Of a DNA stretch of 64,000 bases, positions 52,996 through 62,694 are shown piece after piece. The stretch is from Sagittula salina. Lineage in GTDB: Bacteria; Pseudomonadota; Alphaproteobacteria; Rhodobacterales; Rhodobacteraceae. The notes below the pieces were generated by a model. It saw nothing but the letters and a program-made list of their open reading frames with translations. It made no database searches and was not told where the DNA came from. Within the stretch, counting starts at the first letter, position 1; each line of letters opens with the position of its first letter. Made by a program: the position numbers and the translations under genes. The stretch covers positions 744,001 through 808,000 of the forward strand of contig NZ_JAGISH010000001.1 of assembly GCF_017813235.1 (NCBI RefSeq), in the 5' to 3' direction.

Positions 52996-53453
52996 TGCCG
53001 ATGCCGTGGACGTTCCGGCATTCGCAAAAGGATTTTTCCGCCTTCCTCGCGGATGCGGCTGACAGGATGGACCTGACCACCGATAATGCCACCTACACCG
53101 CCGTCGAAGCCGTGCTGCACTGTTTTCGCGCCCGGCAGTCGCCGCAACAGGTCGCCGATTTCGCGCAGGTCCGGCCGCCCATTCTCCGAGCGATCCTGAT
53201 CGAGGACTGGACGATCCCGGACCGCCCTGCCCCCTGGGCCGACCGCGACAGGTTCATCGCAGAGGTCATGTCCCATCGATGCGCCCACAACCTGACTCCG
53301 GACAACGCGATCGAAGCCACGGCCTGGGCTCTGCGCCGCCACCTGCGTCAGGTCGATCTCGACCGCGTTCTGGAGCGCTTCGGCCCCGCGGCCCGCGCAT
53401 TCTGGACCCCGGGCGAAGCCGACCCTGCGCAACTCGCGCAGCGCATCCTCTGA
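52995..53453 (+). CDS. DUF2267 domain protein
   Basis: 152 residues. The helical DUF2267 pattern is seen: TYTAVEAVLHCFRARQSPQQVADFAQVRPPILRAILIEDW (about 34-73) and a second pseudo-repeat, AIEATAWALRRHLRQVDLDRVLERFGPAARAFW (about 104-136). Family members are small stress-linked proteins of unknown activity, often near universal stress genes, as here. It is translationally coupled to the universal stress gene. Confidence 0.75.
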   Translation: MPMPWTFRHSQKDFSAFLADAADRMDLTTDNATYTAVEAVLHCFRARQSPQQVADFAQVRPPILRAILIEDWTIPDRPAPWADRDRFIAEVMSHRCAHNLTPDNAIEATAWALRRHLRQVDLDRVLERFGPAARAFWTPGEADPAQLAQRIL

Positions 53454-53458
53454 CCATG

Positions 53459-53508
53459 TTTAGAATCGTTCCAATCCTTGACGTCGGGCGGCGCATTTCG
53501 CATATAGT
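53459..53508 (+). promoter_or_regulatory. nfu promoter with Irr-like box
   Basis: TTTAGAATCGTTCCAAT (53459-53475) resembles the Irr iron-control element TTTAGAA-N3-TTCTAAA, differing at two positions. Two bases downstream lies TTGACG (53478-53483) as a -35, and CATATAGTAT (53501-53510) supplies a -10 about 17 to 19 bp further on. The nfu ATG is at 53536, so a transcription start near 53515 is expected. Irr controls Fe-S and haem genes in alphaproteobacteria. Confidence 0.65.
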
Positions 53509-53535
53509 ATGCAACCCAGACAAGGTATCTTTCAG

Positions 53536-54099
53536 ATGTTCATCCAGACCGAATCCACGCCGAACCCGGCCACGCTGAAGTTCCTGCCCGGCCAGACCGT
53601 GCTGGAGATGGGCACCGCCGACTTCCCTTCCGCAGAGACCGCCACCGCCTCGCCGCTGGCGCAGCGGCTGTTTTCCGTGAACGGGGTAACCGGGGCCTTC
53701 TTCGGAACGGACTTCGTCACCGTGACGAAGGCCGACAGCATCGATTGGGACCACCTGAAACCCGCCATTCTCGGTGCCATCATGGAGCATTTCCAGTCCG
53801 GCGCGCCGGTCATGGCCGAAGGCAGCGCTCAGGCGGGTGGCCATGCGGAACATTCTGGCGAGGACGCGGAAATTGTCGGCCAGATCAAGGAATTGCTGGA
53901 CAGCCGCGTGCGTCCCGCAGTGGCACAGGACGGCGGCGACATCACCTTTCACGGCTTTGACCGGGGCGTGGTTTACCTGCACATGCAGGGCGCCTGCGCG
54001 GGCTGCCCCTCATCGACGCTGACGCTGAAGATGGGGATCGAGAACCTTCTGCGGCACTACATTCCCGAGGTGACAGAGGTCCGGCCCGTCGCGGTCTGA
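53536..54099 (+). CDS. Nfu-family Fe-S cluster scaffold protein
   Basis: 187 residues from the ATG at 53536. The N-terminal Nfu_N domain begins MFIQTESTPNPATLKFLPG, and the C-terminal NifU-like domain carries the cluster-binding CxxC in MQGACAGCPSSTLTLKMGIE (about 150-169). Such proteins bind a 4Fe-4S cluster and deliver it to client proteins. Full-length homologues of this class in alphaproteobacteria and mitochondria lack other Fe-S cysteines, as here. It is transcribed from its own probably iron-controlled promoter and ends in a strong terminator. Confidence 0.92.
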   Translation: MFIQTESTPNPATLKFLPGQTVLEMGTADFPSAETATASPLAQRLFSVNGVTGAFFGTDFVTVTKADSIDWDHLKPAILGAIMEHFQSGAPVMAEGSAQAGGHAEHSGEDAEIVGQIKELLDSRVRPAVAQDGGDITFHGFDRGVVYLHMQGACAGCPSSTLTLKMGIENLLRHYIPEVTEVRPVAV

Positions 54100-54124
54100 T
54101 ACGATCGGCGAAGCCAGAACCAGA

Positions 54125-54149
54125 GGCCGCCCCCCCGGGGCGGCCTTTT
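54125..54149 (+). terminator. nfu intrinsic terminator
   Basis: The perfect 9-bp stem GGCCGCCCC/GGGGCGGCC (54125-54133 and 54137-54145) with a 3-nt loop is followed by TTTT. Confidence 0.88.
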
Positions 54150-54223
54150 GCATGGTCCGTCTGCGTCGCGGCCGCAGCCTCCACCCCGTTGCACGGCCCC
54201 GTCCGGCGCGGCATAAGGCGCGC

Positions 54224-54799
54224 ATGATCCTCGCCTTCGACACCTCCACCAGCCATGTCATCGCCGCCTTGTTGGACGGCGACCGCCTATTTACCCGCAA
54301 CGAGGAAATGGGGCGCGGACAGGCCGAACGATTGATGCCACTACTGGAGGAGATCCTCCTCGAGGCTGGCGCGCGCTGGCAGGATATCACACGGATCGGC
54401 GTCGGTGTCGGGCCGGGCAATTTCACCGGCATCCGCATTTCCGTCTCCACCGCGCGCGGGCTGGCGCTGGGGCTGAGAGTTCCGGCGGTGGGTGTTTCCA
54501 CCTTCGAAGTCATCCACCACGGCACGCCGCAGGCGGAGGCCGCCGTCCCCGCCCCGCGCCAACAGGTCTACACCTGCACGCCCGGTGGCACACCCGTCCT
54601 GATAGAACCGCACGAAGGCCTGACGCTGCCGCCCGCCGGGGCCGCGTGGGCCGCCGCCATCGCGCGCGTGGCCGCCGCCAAGACGCCGGACCAGCGCCCC
54701 GCGCCGCTTTATGTCCGGCCTGCCGACGCCGCACCATCGAAAGAACCGCCGCCGGTGATCCTCGACGACGCCGGCATTGGCGCGCCAAATGACACCTGA
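54224..54799 (+). CDS. tsaB: tRNA threonylcarbamoyladenosine biosynthesis protein TsaB
   Basis: 191 residues from the ATG at 54224. The ASKHA-fold start is MILAFDTSTSHVIAALLDGD, then GVGVGPGNFTGIRISVSTARG (about 63-83), the GPGxxTGxR signature of TsaB. It heterodimerises with TsaD to make t6A37 in ANN-decoding tRNAs. rimI follows with an 11-bp overlap, the commonest arrangement. Confidence 0.93.
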   Translation: MILAFDTSTSHVIAALLDGDRLFTRNEEMGRGQAERLMPLLEEILLEAGARWQDITRIGVGVGPGNFTGIRISVSTARGLALGLRVPAVGVSTFEVIHHGTPQAEAAVPAPRQQVYTCTPGGTPVLIEPHEGLTLPPAGAAWAAAIARVAAAKTPDQRPAPLYVRPADAAPSKEPPPVILDDAGIGAPNDT

Positions 54800-55202
54800 A
54801 TCCCTCGCGGATCTTTCGGCCCGCGCCTACACCCACATGCAACCATGGTCGGCGCAGGCCTTCGCCGACACGCTGGCCCGCCCGCACGCCCTGCTGACCG
54901 TGACCGAGCACGCCTTTGTCCTCGGCCTCGTGGTGGCCGGTGAGGCGGAGGTTCTCGCCCTTGCCGCCGACCCCGACCACCTGCGAAAAGGCCACGCCGC
55001 GCGCACTCTTGCGTGCTTTCATCAGGATGCCGAAAAAAGAGGCGCCAGCCGCGTTTTCCTCGAAGTGGCCAGCCAAAACGCCCCGGCCCGCGCGCTCTAC
55101 GCCGCTGCGGGGTATACCCCTGCCGGCCTTCGCAAGGGCTACTACCCGCAACCCGGCGCACCGGCCGATGATGCTCTTGTTCTCACACGCATACTGCCCT
55201 GA
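54789..55202 (+). CDS. rimI: GNAT-family acetyltransferase, RimI-like
   Basis: 137 residues from the ATG at 54789; its start overlaps tsaB. GNAT motif A is EAEVLALAADPDHLRKGHAARTL (about 52-74), with the acetyl-CoA pyrophosphate loop at HLRKGHA, and motif B is VFLEVASQNAPARALYAAAGY (about 87-107). The YYP segment after it is typical of RimI. It acetylates the N-terminal alanine of ribosomal protein S18 in E. coli. The placement next to tsaB supports this assignment. A 114-bp gap with no clear terminator follows. Confidence 0.88.
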   Translation: MTPESLADLSARAYTHMQPWSAQAFADTLARPHALLTVTEHAFVLGLVVAGEAEVLALAADPDHLRKGHAARTLACFHQDAEKRGASRVFLEVASQNAPARALYAAAGYTPAGLRKGYYPQPGAPADDALVLTRILP

Positions 55203-55316
55203 CGTGACCTTCCGTCGTTAAAGAATCCGCCTTGACCCCCATGCGGGGCTGCGTCTTGATGGGTCCATCAGATAACGAGGGGCCTTTTCGCCCCCACCAC
55301 CTGGGAGCTGACATCC

Positions 55317-56321
55317 ATGACCTTCATGCAGAAGACCCTCGGCACAGTTGCCGCGCTGGCCCTCTCCGCCGGCGCCGCGCTGGCCGATCCGGCGCTGGTC
55401 TACGACCTTGGCGGCAAGTTCGACAAGTCGTTCAACGAGGCCGCCTACAATGGCGCGGAGCGTTGGGCGAAGGAGACCGGCGGCAGCTACAAGGACATCG
55501 AGATGCAGTCCGAAGCCCAGCGTGAGCAGGCCCTGCGCCGCTTTGCCGAGGCAGGCTACAACCCGGTCATCACCACCGGTTTCTCCTTTGCCGAGCCGAT
55601 CAAGAACGTCGCCGCCGACTACCCAGACACCAAGTTCGTGAACGTCGACGGCTTCCTGCCGGAGATCCCTGAGAACGTTCTGCTGATCAACTTCCAGGAA
55701 CACCAGGGCTCTTACCTCGTGGGTATGCTGGCCGCGATGGAGTCGAAGTCCGGTACGGTCGGCTTTGTCGGCGGGATGGACATTCCGCTGATCCGTCACT
55801 TTGCCTGCGGCTACGCCCAGGGCGCGAAGGCGGTCAACCCCGACATCAACGTGATCGCGAACATGACCGGCACCACCCCGGCGGCATGGAACGACCCGGT
55901 GAAGGGCGCGGAACTGGCGAAGGCGCAGATCGGCCAGGGGGCGGATGTGATCTACGCCGCCGCCGGTGGCACGGGTCTGGGCGTTCTGCAGACCGCCGCA
56001 GACGAGGGCATTTACTCGATCGGCGTCGACAGCAACCAGAACCACCTGCACCCGGGTTCGGTCCTGACCTCCATGCTCAAGCGCGTCGACAACGCCGTCT
56101 ATGAGGCCATGACGGCGGGCGCCGACCTCGAGACCGGCAAGTTCATGACGCTGGGCCTCGCCGAGGAAGGCGTCGGCTACGCGGTGGACGAGAACAACTC
56201 AGAGCTCATCACCGACGAGATGACGGCCACCGTCGAGGATGCCAAGGCGAAGATCATCTCCGGCGACATCGACGTCGTGTCCTACTACGCCAACGACAGC
56301 TGCCCCGCGCTGGACTTCTGA
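55317..56321 (+). CDS. BMP-family ABC transporter substrate-binding protein
   Basis: 334 residues from the ATG at 55317; a second ATG at 55326 is also plausible. A signal peptide (about 1-23, ending GAALA) is followed by the Bmp/TmpC fold: LVYDLGGKFDKSFNEAAYNGA (about 28-48), NVDGFLPEIPENVLLINFQEHQGSYLVGMLAA and GADVIYAAAGGTGLGVLQTA. Homologues bind purine nucleosides in the periplasm. The gene heads a four-gene nucleoside importer and is separated from the ATPase gene by a strong hairpin. Confidence 0.92.
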   Translation: MTFMQKTLGTVAALALSAGAALADPALVYDLGGKFDKSFNEAAYNGAERWAKETGGSYKDIEMQSEAQREQALRRFAEAGYNPVITTGFSFAEPIKNVAADYPDTKFVNVDGFLPEIPENVLLINFQEHQGSYLVGMLAAMESKSGTVGFVGGMDIPLIRHFACGYAQGAKAVNPDINVIANMTGTTPAAWNDPVKGAELAKAQIGQGADVIYAAAGGTGLGVLQTAADEGIYSIGVDSNQNHLHPGSVLTSMLKRVDNAVYEAMTAGADLETGKFMTLGLAEEGVGYAVDENNSELITDEMTATVEDAKAKIISGDIDVVSYYANDSCPALDF

Positions 56322-56344
56322 TCCGGGCCGCATGACCTGAGAGG

Positions 56345-56377
56345 GCCGCGCCGTCACAACCGGCGCGGCTTGCTTTT
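56345..56377 (+). terminator. intercistronic terminator/attenuator after the binding-protein gene
   Basis: The 9-bp stem GCCGCGCCG/CGGCGCGGC (56345-56353 and 56361-56369) with a 7-nt loop is followed by TTGCTTTT. It sits 24 bp after the binding-protein stop and 74 bp before the ATPase start, so partial termination would make more binding protein than transporter. Confidence 0.82.
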
Positions 56378-56450
56378 ACACCGTCCCGATGCCTTGGCCC
56401 GGGACATCCGCGTTCAAGGCAAGAGGCCCCGGATCACGCCCCGGAGCACG

Positions 56451-58073
<1,623 letters not shown>

Positions 58074-58088
58074 GCGCCCCGCTCCCCG

Positions 58089-58123
58089 TTTCTCCGCTTC
58101 GCCAGTACTCCCGCCGGAGGCGT
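58089..58123 (+). repeat. dispersed intergenic repeat, copy E
   Basis: TTTCTCCGCTTCGCCAGTAC, then TCCCGCCGGAGG, in the 92-bp gap between the ATPase and first permease genes. The CCGCCGGAGG part is identical to copy B. Confidence 0.55.
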
Positions 58124-58165
58124 CCCACACCGCCACCGGCGCGCCGATCCAAAGGAATGCGCTCC

Positions 58166-59263
58166 ATGGATAAGATGCCCGCCTGGGCGGACGCCGTCCT
58201 CGTCCCCCTGATCTCCATCCTCATCGCCGCCGTACTCTCGGCTCTTGTAATTGCCGCCCTTGGCATGAACCCCTTCGAGGCTTTCCAACTGATGGTCGAA
58301 GGCGCGCTGATGAAGTCCTCCGGCTGGGGCTATACGCTGTACTACGCCACGAACTTCATCTTCACCGGCCTCGCGGTGGCTGTGGCTTTCCATGCCCGGA
58401 TGTTCAACATCGGCGGCGAAGGGCAGGCCCAGATCGGGGGTCTCGGCGTGGCTCTGGCCTGCCTCTTCATCCCCTGGCCGCACTGGTCGCTGGCGCTGAT
58501 TGCCGCGACGCTGGCCGCCGCGCTCTTTGGCGCGGCCTGGGCCTATATCCCGGCCATTCTGCAGGCAAAGCGCGGGTCGCACATCGTCATCACCACGATC
58601 ATGTTCAACTTCATCGCCGCGGCGCTGATCAACTACGTGCTGGTCAACCTGCTGCGCCCCGCAGGCGCGATGGAGCCCGCCACCGCCACCTTCCCGGCGG
58701 CCACCAGCCTGCCCACCTTCCAGCAGATGTTCTCCACCTCCGAGACGGTGCTGTTTCGCGGGTCGCCCGCGAACATCACCTTCTTCATCGCGGTAGCTGC
58801 CTGCATCGGGGTCTGGCTGCTGATCTGGCGCACCCGTCTGGGCTACGAACTGCGCGCCTTCGGCTTTTCCGAAACCGGCGCGAAATACGCCGGCATCTCT
58901 CCGGTGAAGATCACAGTGGTCTCGATGCTGATCTCCGGCGCGCTGGCGGGCCTGATGGCGATCAACGCCACGATGGGCGAAGCCGAACGCCTCGTGCTCA
59001 ACGCCTCCGAAGGCGCGGGCTTCATCGGCATCGCTGTGGCTCTCATGGGGCGGTCGCACCCCGTGGGTGTCTTCCTCGCCGCGCTGCTCTTCGGCTTCCT
59101 CTACCAGGGTGGCGCGGAACTGGCCTTCTGGGCCAATATCCCCCGCGAACTGGTCACCGTGATCCAGGCGCTTGTCATCCTTTTCACCGGAGCCCTCGAC
59201 AACCTGGTGCGCTGGCCGCTTGAGCGCGCCTTTCTCGCCTTCCGCCCGAAAGGAGCACAGTGA
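58166..59263 (+). CDS. nucleoside ABC transporter permease 1
   Basis: 365 residues from the ATG at 58166, with AAAGGA at proper spacing; the ATG at 58157 is too close to it. Eight to ten hydrophobic segments. BPD_transp_2 motifs include FHARMFNIGGEGQAQIGGLGVA (about 75-96) and INATMGEAERLVLNASEGAGFIGIAVALMGRSHPVGV. This is the YufP-like subunit of BMP-type nucleoside importers. Its stop overlaps the next permease start (TGATG). Confidence 0.93.
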   Translation: MDKMPAWADAVLVPLISILIAAVLSALVIAALGMNPFEAFQLMVEGALMKSSGWGYTLYYATNFIFTGLAVAVAFHARMFNIGGEGQAQIGGLGVALACLFIPWPHWSLALIAATLAAALFGAAWAYIPAILQAKRGSHIVITTIMFNFIAAALINYVLVNLLRPAGAMEPATATFPAATSLPTFQQMFSTSETVLFRGSPANITFFIAVAACIGVWLLIWRTRLGYELRAFGFSETGAKYAGISPVKITVVSMLISGALAGLMAINATMGEAERLVLNASEGAGFIGIAVALMGRSHPVGVFLAALLFGFLYQGGAELAFWANIPRELVTVIQALVILFTGALDNLVRWPLERAFLAFRPKGAQ

Positions 59264-60228
59264 TGGATTTCGCGACCCTCCTTCAGCTGCTCGAATCCAC
59301 CATCCGCATGTCGACGCCACTGCTGCTGGCCTGTCTCGCGGGCCTGTTCTCCGAGCGCTCGGGCATCTTCGACATCGGCCTCGAGGGCAAGATGCTGATC
59401 GCCGCCTTCTTCTCCGCCGCCATCGCCTACAACACCGGCAACGTCTGGCTGGGCCTCTTGGCGGGCATTGGCGCCTCGCTGGGGCTTTCGGCGATCCACG
59501 GGCTCGCCTCCATCACGTTCCGCGGCAACCAGCTGATTTCCGGCGTGGCGCTGAACTTCCTCGCCTCTGGCATTACCGTCCTGATCGCGCAAAGCTGGTA
59601 CAAGCAGGGCGGCAAGACCCCCACGCTCACCGGCGGCGCACGCCTGAACGAAATCAACCTGCCGCTGACTGAAACGCTCCGTGACGTGCCAGTGTTGGGG
59701 CCGATCTACGCCCAAGTGATCTCCGGCCACGCACCGCTGGTCTACGTGGCCTTCCTTGCGGTCCCCGCGACATGGTGGCTTCTGTTCCGCACCCGTTTCG
59801 GCCTGCGCCTGCGCGCCGTGGGCGAAGCGCCGGAGGCCGTGGACACTGCGGGCATATCCGTCATCCGACTGCGCTACACCGCCGTCGCCATCTGCGGCAT
59901 CCTCTGCGGGATCGCGGGCGCCTACATGGCGACCGGCCTGCAGCCCTTCTTTGGCAAGGAAATGACCGCCGGAAGGGGGTATATCGCACTGGCCGCGCTG
60001 ATTTTCGCCAAATGGCGGCCATGGTACGCGCTCGCCGCCTGCCTGCTGTTCGGCTTCCTGCAGGCCGTGGCGATCCGCTTCCAGAACTTCGACCTTGGTG
60101 CCTTTACCGTGCCGGTGCAGGTCATGGACGCCCTGCCCTATATCCTGACCGTCGTCATTCTCGCGGGTTTTATCGGCAAGGCGATCCCGCCGCGCGCCGG
60201 CGGCACACCCTACGTAAAGGAACGCTGA
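59263..60228 (+). CDS. nucleoside ABC transporter permease 2
   Basis: 321 residues from the ATG at 59263. About eight membrane segments. Characteristic stretches are LAGLFSERSGIFDIGLEGKMLIAAF (about 26-50), YTAVAICGILCGIAGAYMATG and GRGYIALAALIFAKWRPW. It corresponds to YufQ-like permeases and forms the channel with permease 1. No nucleoside-degrading genes follow in this window. Confidence 0.93.
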   Translation: MDFATLLQLLESTIRMSTPLLLACLAGLFSERSGIFDIGLEGKMLIAAFFSAAIAYNTGNVWLGLLAGIGASLGLSAIHGLASITFRGNQLISGVALNFLASGITVLIAQSWYKQGGKTPTLTGGARLNEINLPLTETLRDVPVLGPIYAQVISGHAPLVYVAFLAVPATWWLLFRTRFGLRLRAVGEAPEAVDTAGISVIRLRYTAVAICGILCGIAGAYMATGLQPFFGKEMTAGRGYIALAALIFAKWRPWYALAACLLFGFLQAVAIRFQNFDLGAFTVPVQVMDALPYILTVVILAGFIGKAIPPRAGGTPYVKER

Positions 60229-60266
60229 CAATCCCGATGCCAGATCAAGCGGAACGCCGCCTCGTG

Positions 60267-60341
60267 CTTCTTCTTGGTCCCAATACCTCTGGGGGGTGCC
60301 GGGGGCAAAGCCCCCCCAATCGCTTCGGCGACGCCGAAGCG
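60267..60341 (+). repeat. dispersed intergenic repeat, copy F, with following hairpin
   Basis: CTTCTTCTTGGTCCCAATAC, then CTCTGGGGGGTGCC and GGGGGCAAAGCCCCCC (60300-60315). A perfect 9-bp stem CGCTTCGGC/GCCGAAGCG (60321-60341) follows. It is the most complete copy, with the same GGGGGCA-GA/AA-GCCCCC module as copy C, in the gap before tauE. Confidence 0.7.
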
Positions 60342-60407
60342 AAAACCCTCTCCGACCCGCGCTCTGCTGCACTTGCAAACACCCCTCGACCGGGACTAGC
60401 GTGAACC

Positions 60408-61319
60408 ATGCAGATCTACCTCCCGATCTCCGAAGTTGCGGTGAACGCCTTCCTGCTGCTGGGCCTCGGCGGCCTGGTCGGCGTGCTGTCCGGCATGTTC
60501 GGCGTCGGCGGAGGTTTCCTGCTAACCCCGCTACTGTTCTTCATCGGCATTCCGCCCTCCGTGGCCGTGGCCACCGGCGCGAATCAGATCGTCGCGGCCT
60601 CCTTCTCGGGCCTGCTGGCGCATCTCCGGCGCAAGACCGTGGACCTGCGCATGGGCACCGTCCTGCTGTCGGGGGGCCTCGTCGGGGCCGCCATCGGCGT
60701 CTGGCTGTTCAACTACCTAAAGACGCTGGGCCAGGTCGATCTCATGGTCCGGCTCTGCTACGTCCTGTTCCTCGGCGTCGTCGGCGGCCTGATGTTCGTC
60801 GAAAGCCTCAACGCCCTGCGCAAGGCCCGCCGCGGCGCCCCGTCCAAGCGCAAGAAACACACATGGGTGCACGCCCTGCCGCTGAAGATGCGCTTCCGCA
60901 CATCCGGCCTCTATATCTCCGTCATCCCGCCCGTGCTCGTGGGCTGCGCCGTGGGCGTGCTTTCCGCGATCATGGGCGTCGGAGGCGGCTTCATCATGGT
61001 TCCCGCCATGATTTATCTGCTGGGGATGCCGACCAAGGTAGTCGTGGGAACCTCGCTGTTCCAGATCATTTTCGTGGCCGGTTTCACCACGCTGTTGCAC
61101 GCGACGACCAATTATACCGTCGATGTCATGCTCGCGGTGTTGCTGATCCTCGGTGGCGTCATCGGGGCGCAGTTTGGCACCGCCATCGGCACGAAGATGA
61201 AGGCCGAGCAACTCCGCATCCTGCTCGCCGGCCTCGTGCTGCTCGTCTGCGCCAAGATCGCGCTGGAACTGCTGCTGACCCCGTCCGAGGTCTACAGCCT
61301 GACACCGGGGGCGGAGTGA
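60408..61319 (+). CDS. TauE/SafE-family membrane exporter
   Basis: 303 residues with about eight membrane segments, in two repeats: LLGLGGLVGVLSGMFGVGGGFLLTPLL (about 17-43) and VLVGCAVGVLSAIMGVGGGFIMVPAM (about 180-205), the duplicated GxxGxxGGxxxxP signature. Homologues export sulfite, sulfoacetate or other organosulfonates. It is separated from the TIGR02186 gene by 1 bp, and this pair is conserved in alphaproteobacteria. Confidence 0.9.
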   Translation: MQIYLPISEVAVNAFLLLGLGGLVGVLSGMFGVGGGFLLTPLLFFIGIPPSVAVATGANQIVAASFSGLLAHLRRKTVDLRMGTVLLSGGLVGAAIGVWLFNYLKTLGQVDLMVRLCYVLFLGVVGGLMFVESLNALRKARRGAPSKRKKHTWVHALPLKMRFRTSGLYISVIPPVLVGCAVGVLSAIMGVGGGFIMVPAMIYLLGMPTKVVVGTSLFQIIFVAGFTTLLHATTNYTVDVMLAVLLILGGVIGAQFGTAIGTKMKAEQLRILLAGLVLLVCAKIALELLLTPSEVYSLTPGAE

Positions 61320-61320
61320 C

Positions 61321-62085
61321 ATGCGCCGGGTTCTCGCACTCCTCGCCCTGCTCGCCCTGCCACCACAGGCCAAAGACGCTGCCGCAGAGGAAGTCGTGCT
61401 GGGCCTTTCGCAGGACAGCGTCAACATCTCCACCGACTTCGACGGGTCCGACATCCTGATCTTTGGCGCCATCAAGCGGGAAACCGCGCTGGAGGCCGAC
61501 CCGCTGCAGGTAATCGTCACCATCGAAGGCCCCGACCTGCCGGTGACAGTGCGCCGCAAGGAGCGCGTCTTTGGCATCTGGATGAACACCGCGAAGGTGG
61601 TCGTCGACGCCGCTCCGACATTCTACGCCATCGCCACCTCTGCGCCGTGGCGCGAAGCGATCACCGATACCGAGGACCTGCGTCACAGGGTTTCCATCCG
61701 GCGGGCGATCCGCTCCGTGGGGGCAGAGGTCATGGACAGCCAGAACTTCAGCCAGGCGCTGATCCGCATCCGCAAGGACAGCGGCTCCTACATGTTGCTG
61801 GAGAACGCGGTCACCCTGCGCGAAGAAACGCTCTTTGACACACGCATCTCCATGCCCGCCAACCTGACCGAAGGTGCCTATGCCACGCGGATCTTCCTGA
61901 CCCGCAATGGCCGGGTCGTGTCCCAGTACGCAACGGTCATCAATGTCCGCAAGGTCGGGCTGGAGCGCTGGCTCTACGGGCTGTCACGTGCGGAGCCGCT
62001 GCTGTACGGCCTGATGTCCATCGCGCTGGCCATCGCCGCCGGTTGGGGGGCCTCGGCTGCCTTCCGGGCCGTGCGGTCGTCCTGA
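61321..62085 (+). CDS. TIGR02186 / Alph_Pro_TM family protein
   Basis: 254 residues. A signal peptide (about 1-22) is followed by the family block VVLGLSQDSVNISTDFDGSDILIFGAIKRE (about 25-54) and the RVFGIWMNTAKVVVDAAPTFYAIATS segment (about 84-109). A C-terminal hydrophobic helix (about 228-249) anchors the protein. The family is restricted to alphaproteobacteria and is usually next to tauE, suggesting that it assists sulfonate or sulfite export. Its mechanism is unknown. Confidence 0.92.
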   Translation: MRRVLALLALLALPPQAKDAAAEEVVLGLSQDSVNISTDFDGSDILIFGAIKRETALEADPLQVIVTIEGPDLPVTVRRKERVFGIWMNTAKVVVDAAPTFYAIATSAPWREAITDTEDLRHRVSIRRAIRSVGAEVMDSQNFSQALIRIRKDSGSYMLLENAVTLREETLFDTRISMPANLTEGAYATRIFLTRNGRVVSQYATVINVRKVGLERWLYGLSRAEPLLYGLMSIALAIAAGWGASAAFRAVRSS

Positions 62086-62093
62086 GGCGTCCC

Positions 62094-62552
62094 ATGGCAC
62101 GCATCCCGCCCGGCAACCGCGCCGATTACCGCGCCTTCCAAACCATCCCGACCCGCTGGAAGGACAACGACCAGTACGGCCACATGAACAACGCCGAATA
62201 CCTGTCGCTTTTCGACACCGCCGTATCGCTCTGGCAATTGGCACAAGGTATCGCGCTGACCGGGCCGGAGGCGCATCGCTTTCTGGTCGTCGAAAGCGGC
62301 ACGCGCTACCACGCCCAGGCCGGGTTTCCCGACTTGATCCACGTCGGTCTGCGCGTCGGGCATCTTGGCACCTCCTCGCTGCGTTTCGAGATCGGACTGT
62401 TCCGCAACGACGAGGACTACGCCTGCGCCGAAGGCTTCTTTGCCCAGGTTCTGACCGGCCCCGATGGCCGCCCCACCGCCATGCCGGACCAGCTGCGCCA
62501 CCGTTTCGCCGCGCTATTGGTCAACCCGGAGGCTATCGGCCCCGTGGCTTGA
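62094..62552 (+). CDS. hot-dog-fold acyl-CoA thioesterase
   Basis: 152 residues from the ATG at 62094. The 4HBT-type motif WKDNDQYGHMNNAEYLSLFDTA (about 22-43) carries the catalytic Asp of the D-x-x-x-H-x-N-N pattern. Members hydrolyse acyl-CoA thioesters, as in YbgC and FadM. The substrate is unknown. It follows the TIGR02186 gene by 8 bp, so co-transcription is likely. Its stop lies within the first arm of a TTGAC-N5-GTCAA repeat (62549-62563). Confidence 0.88.
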   Translation: MARIPPGNRADYRAFQTIPTRWKDNDQYGHMNNAEYLSLFDTAVSLWQLAQGIALTGPEAHRFLVVESGTRYHAQAGFPDLIHVGLRVGHLGTSSLRFEIGLFRNDEDYACAEGFFAQVLTGPDGRPTAMPDQLRHRFAALLVNPEAIGPVA

Positions 62553-62640
62553 CATTGCGTCAACCACTCGCGAGACTGTTTCGAATGGCCCTCACAGGCC
62601 GAACACCATGTCGTCAAAGCAAACACGCGGCAGGGGAAAC

Positions 62641-62694
62641 ATGCAGTACAGACCTCTCAGACAACCGGTCGTGCGGTCGGCACCACGCCAGTGA
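62641..62694 (+). CDS. possible 17-codon leader peptide coupled to the EAL gene
   Basis: MQYRPLRQPVVRSAPRQ, starting at the ATG at 62641 with AGGGGAAAC directly before it, and ending at a TGA (62692-62694) that overlaps the EAL-gene GTG (62691). The EAL start has no Shine-Dalgarno of its own, so its translation probably depends on ribosomes finishing the leader. The leader has no recognisable relatives and may only serve as a ribosome loader. Confidence 0.5.
   Translation: MQYRPLRQPVVRSAPRQ

Noticed and set aside
55203..55316. Purine riboswitch before the nucleoside binding-protein gene
   Set aside because: The leader has a short GGGGC/GCCCC hairpin but none of the conserved three-way-junction bases of purine or deoxyguanosine riboswitches that I could identify.
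62549..62563. TTGAC-N5-GTCAA as an operator for the EAL gene
   Set aside because: It overlaps the thioesterase stop codon and has only 5-bp arms. It may equally be a coincidence of coding constraints.
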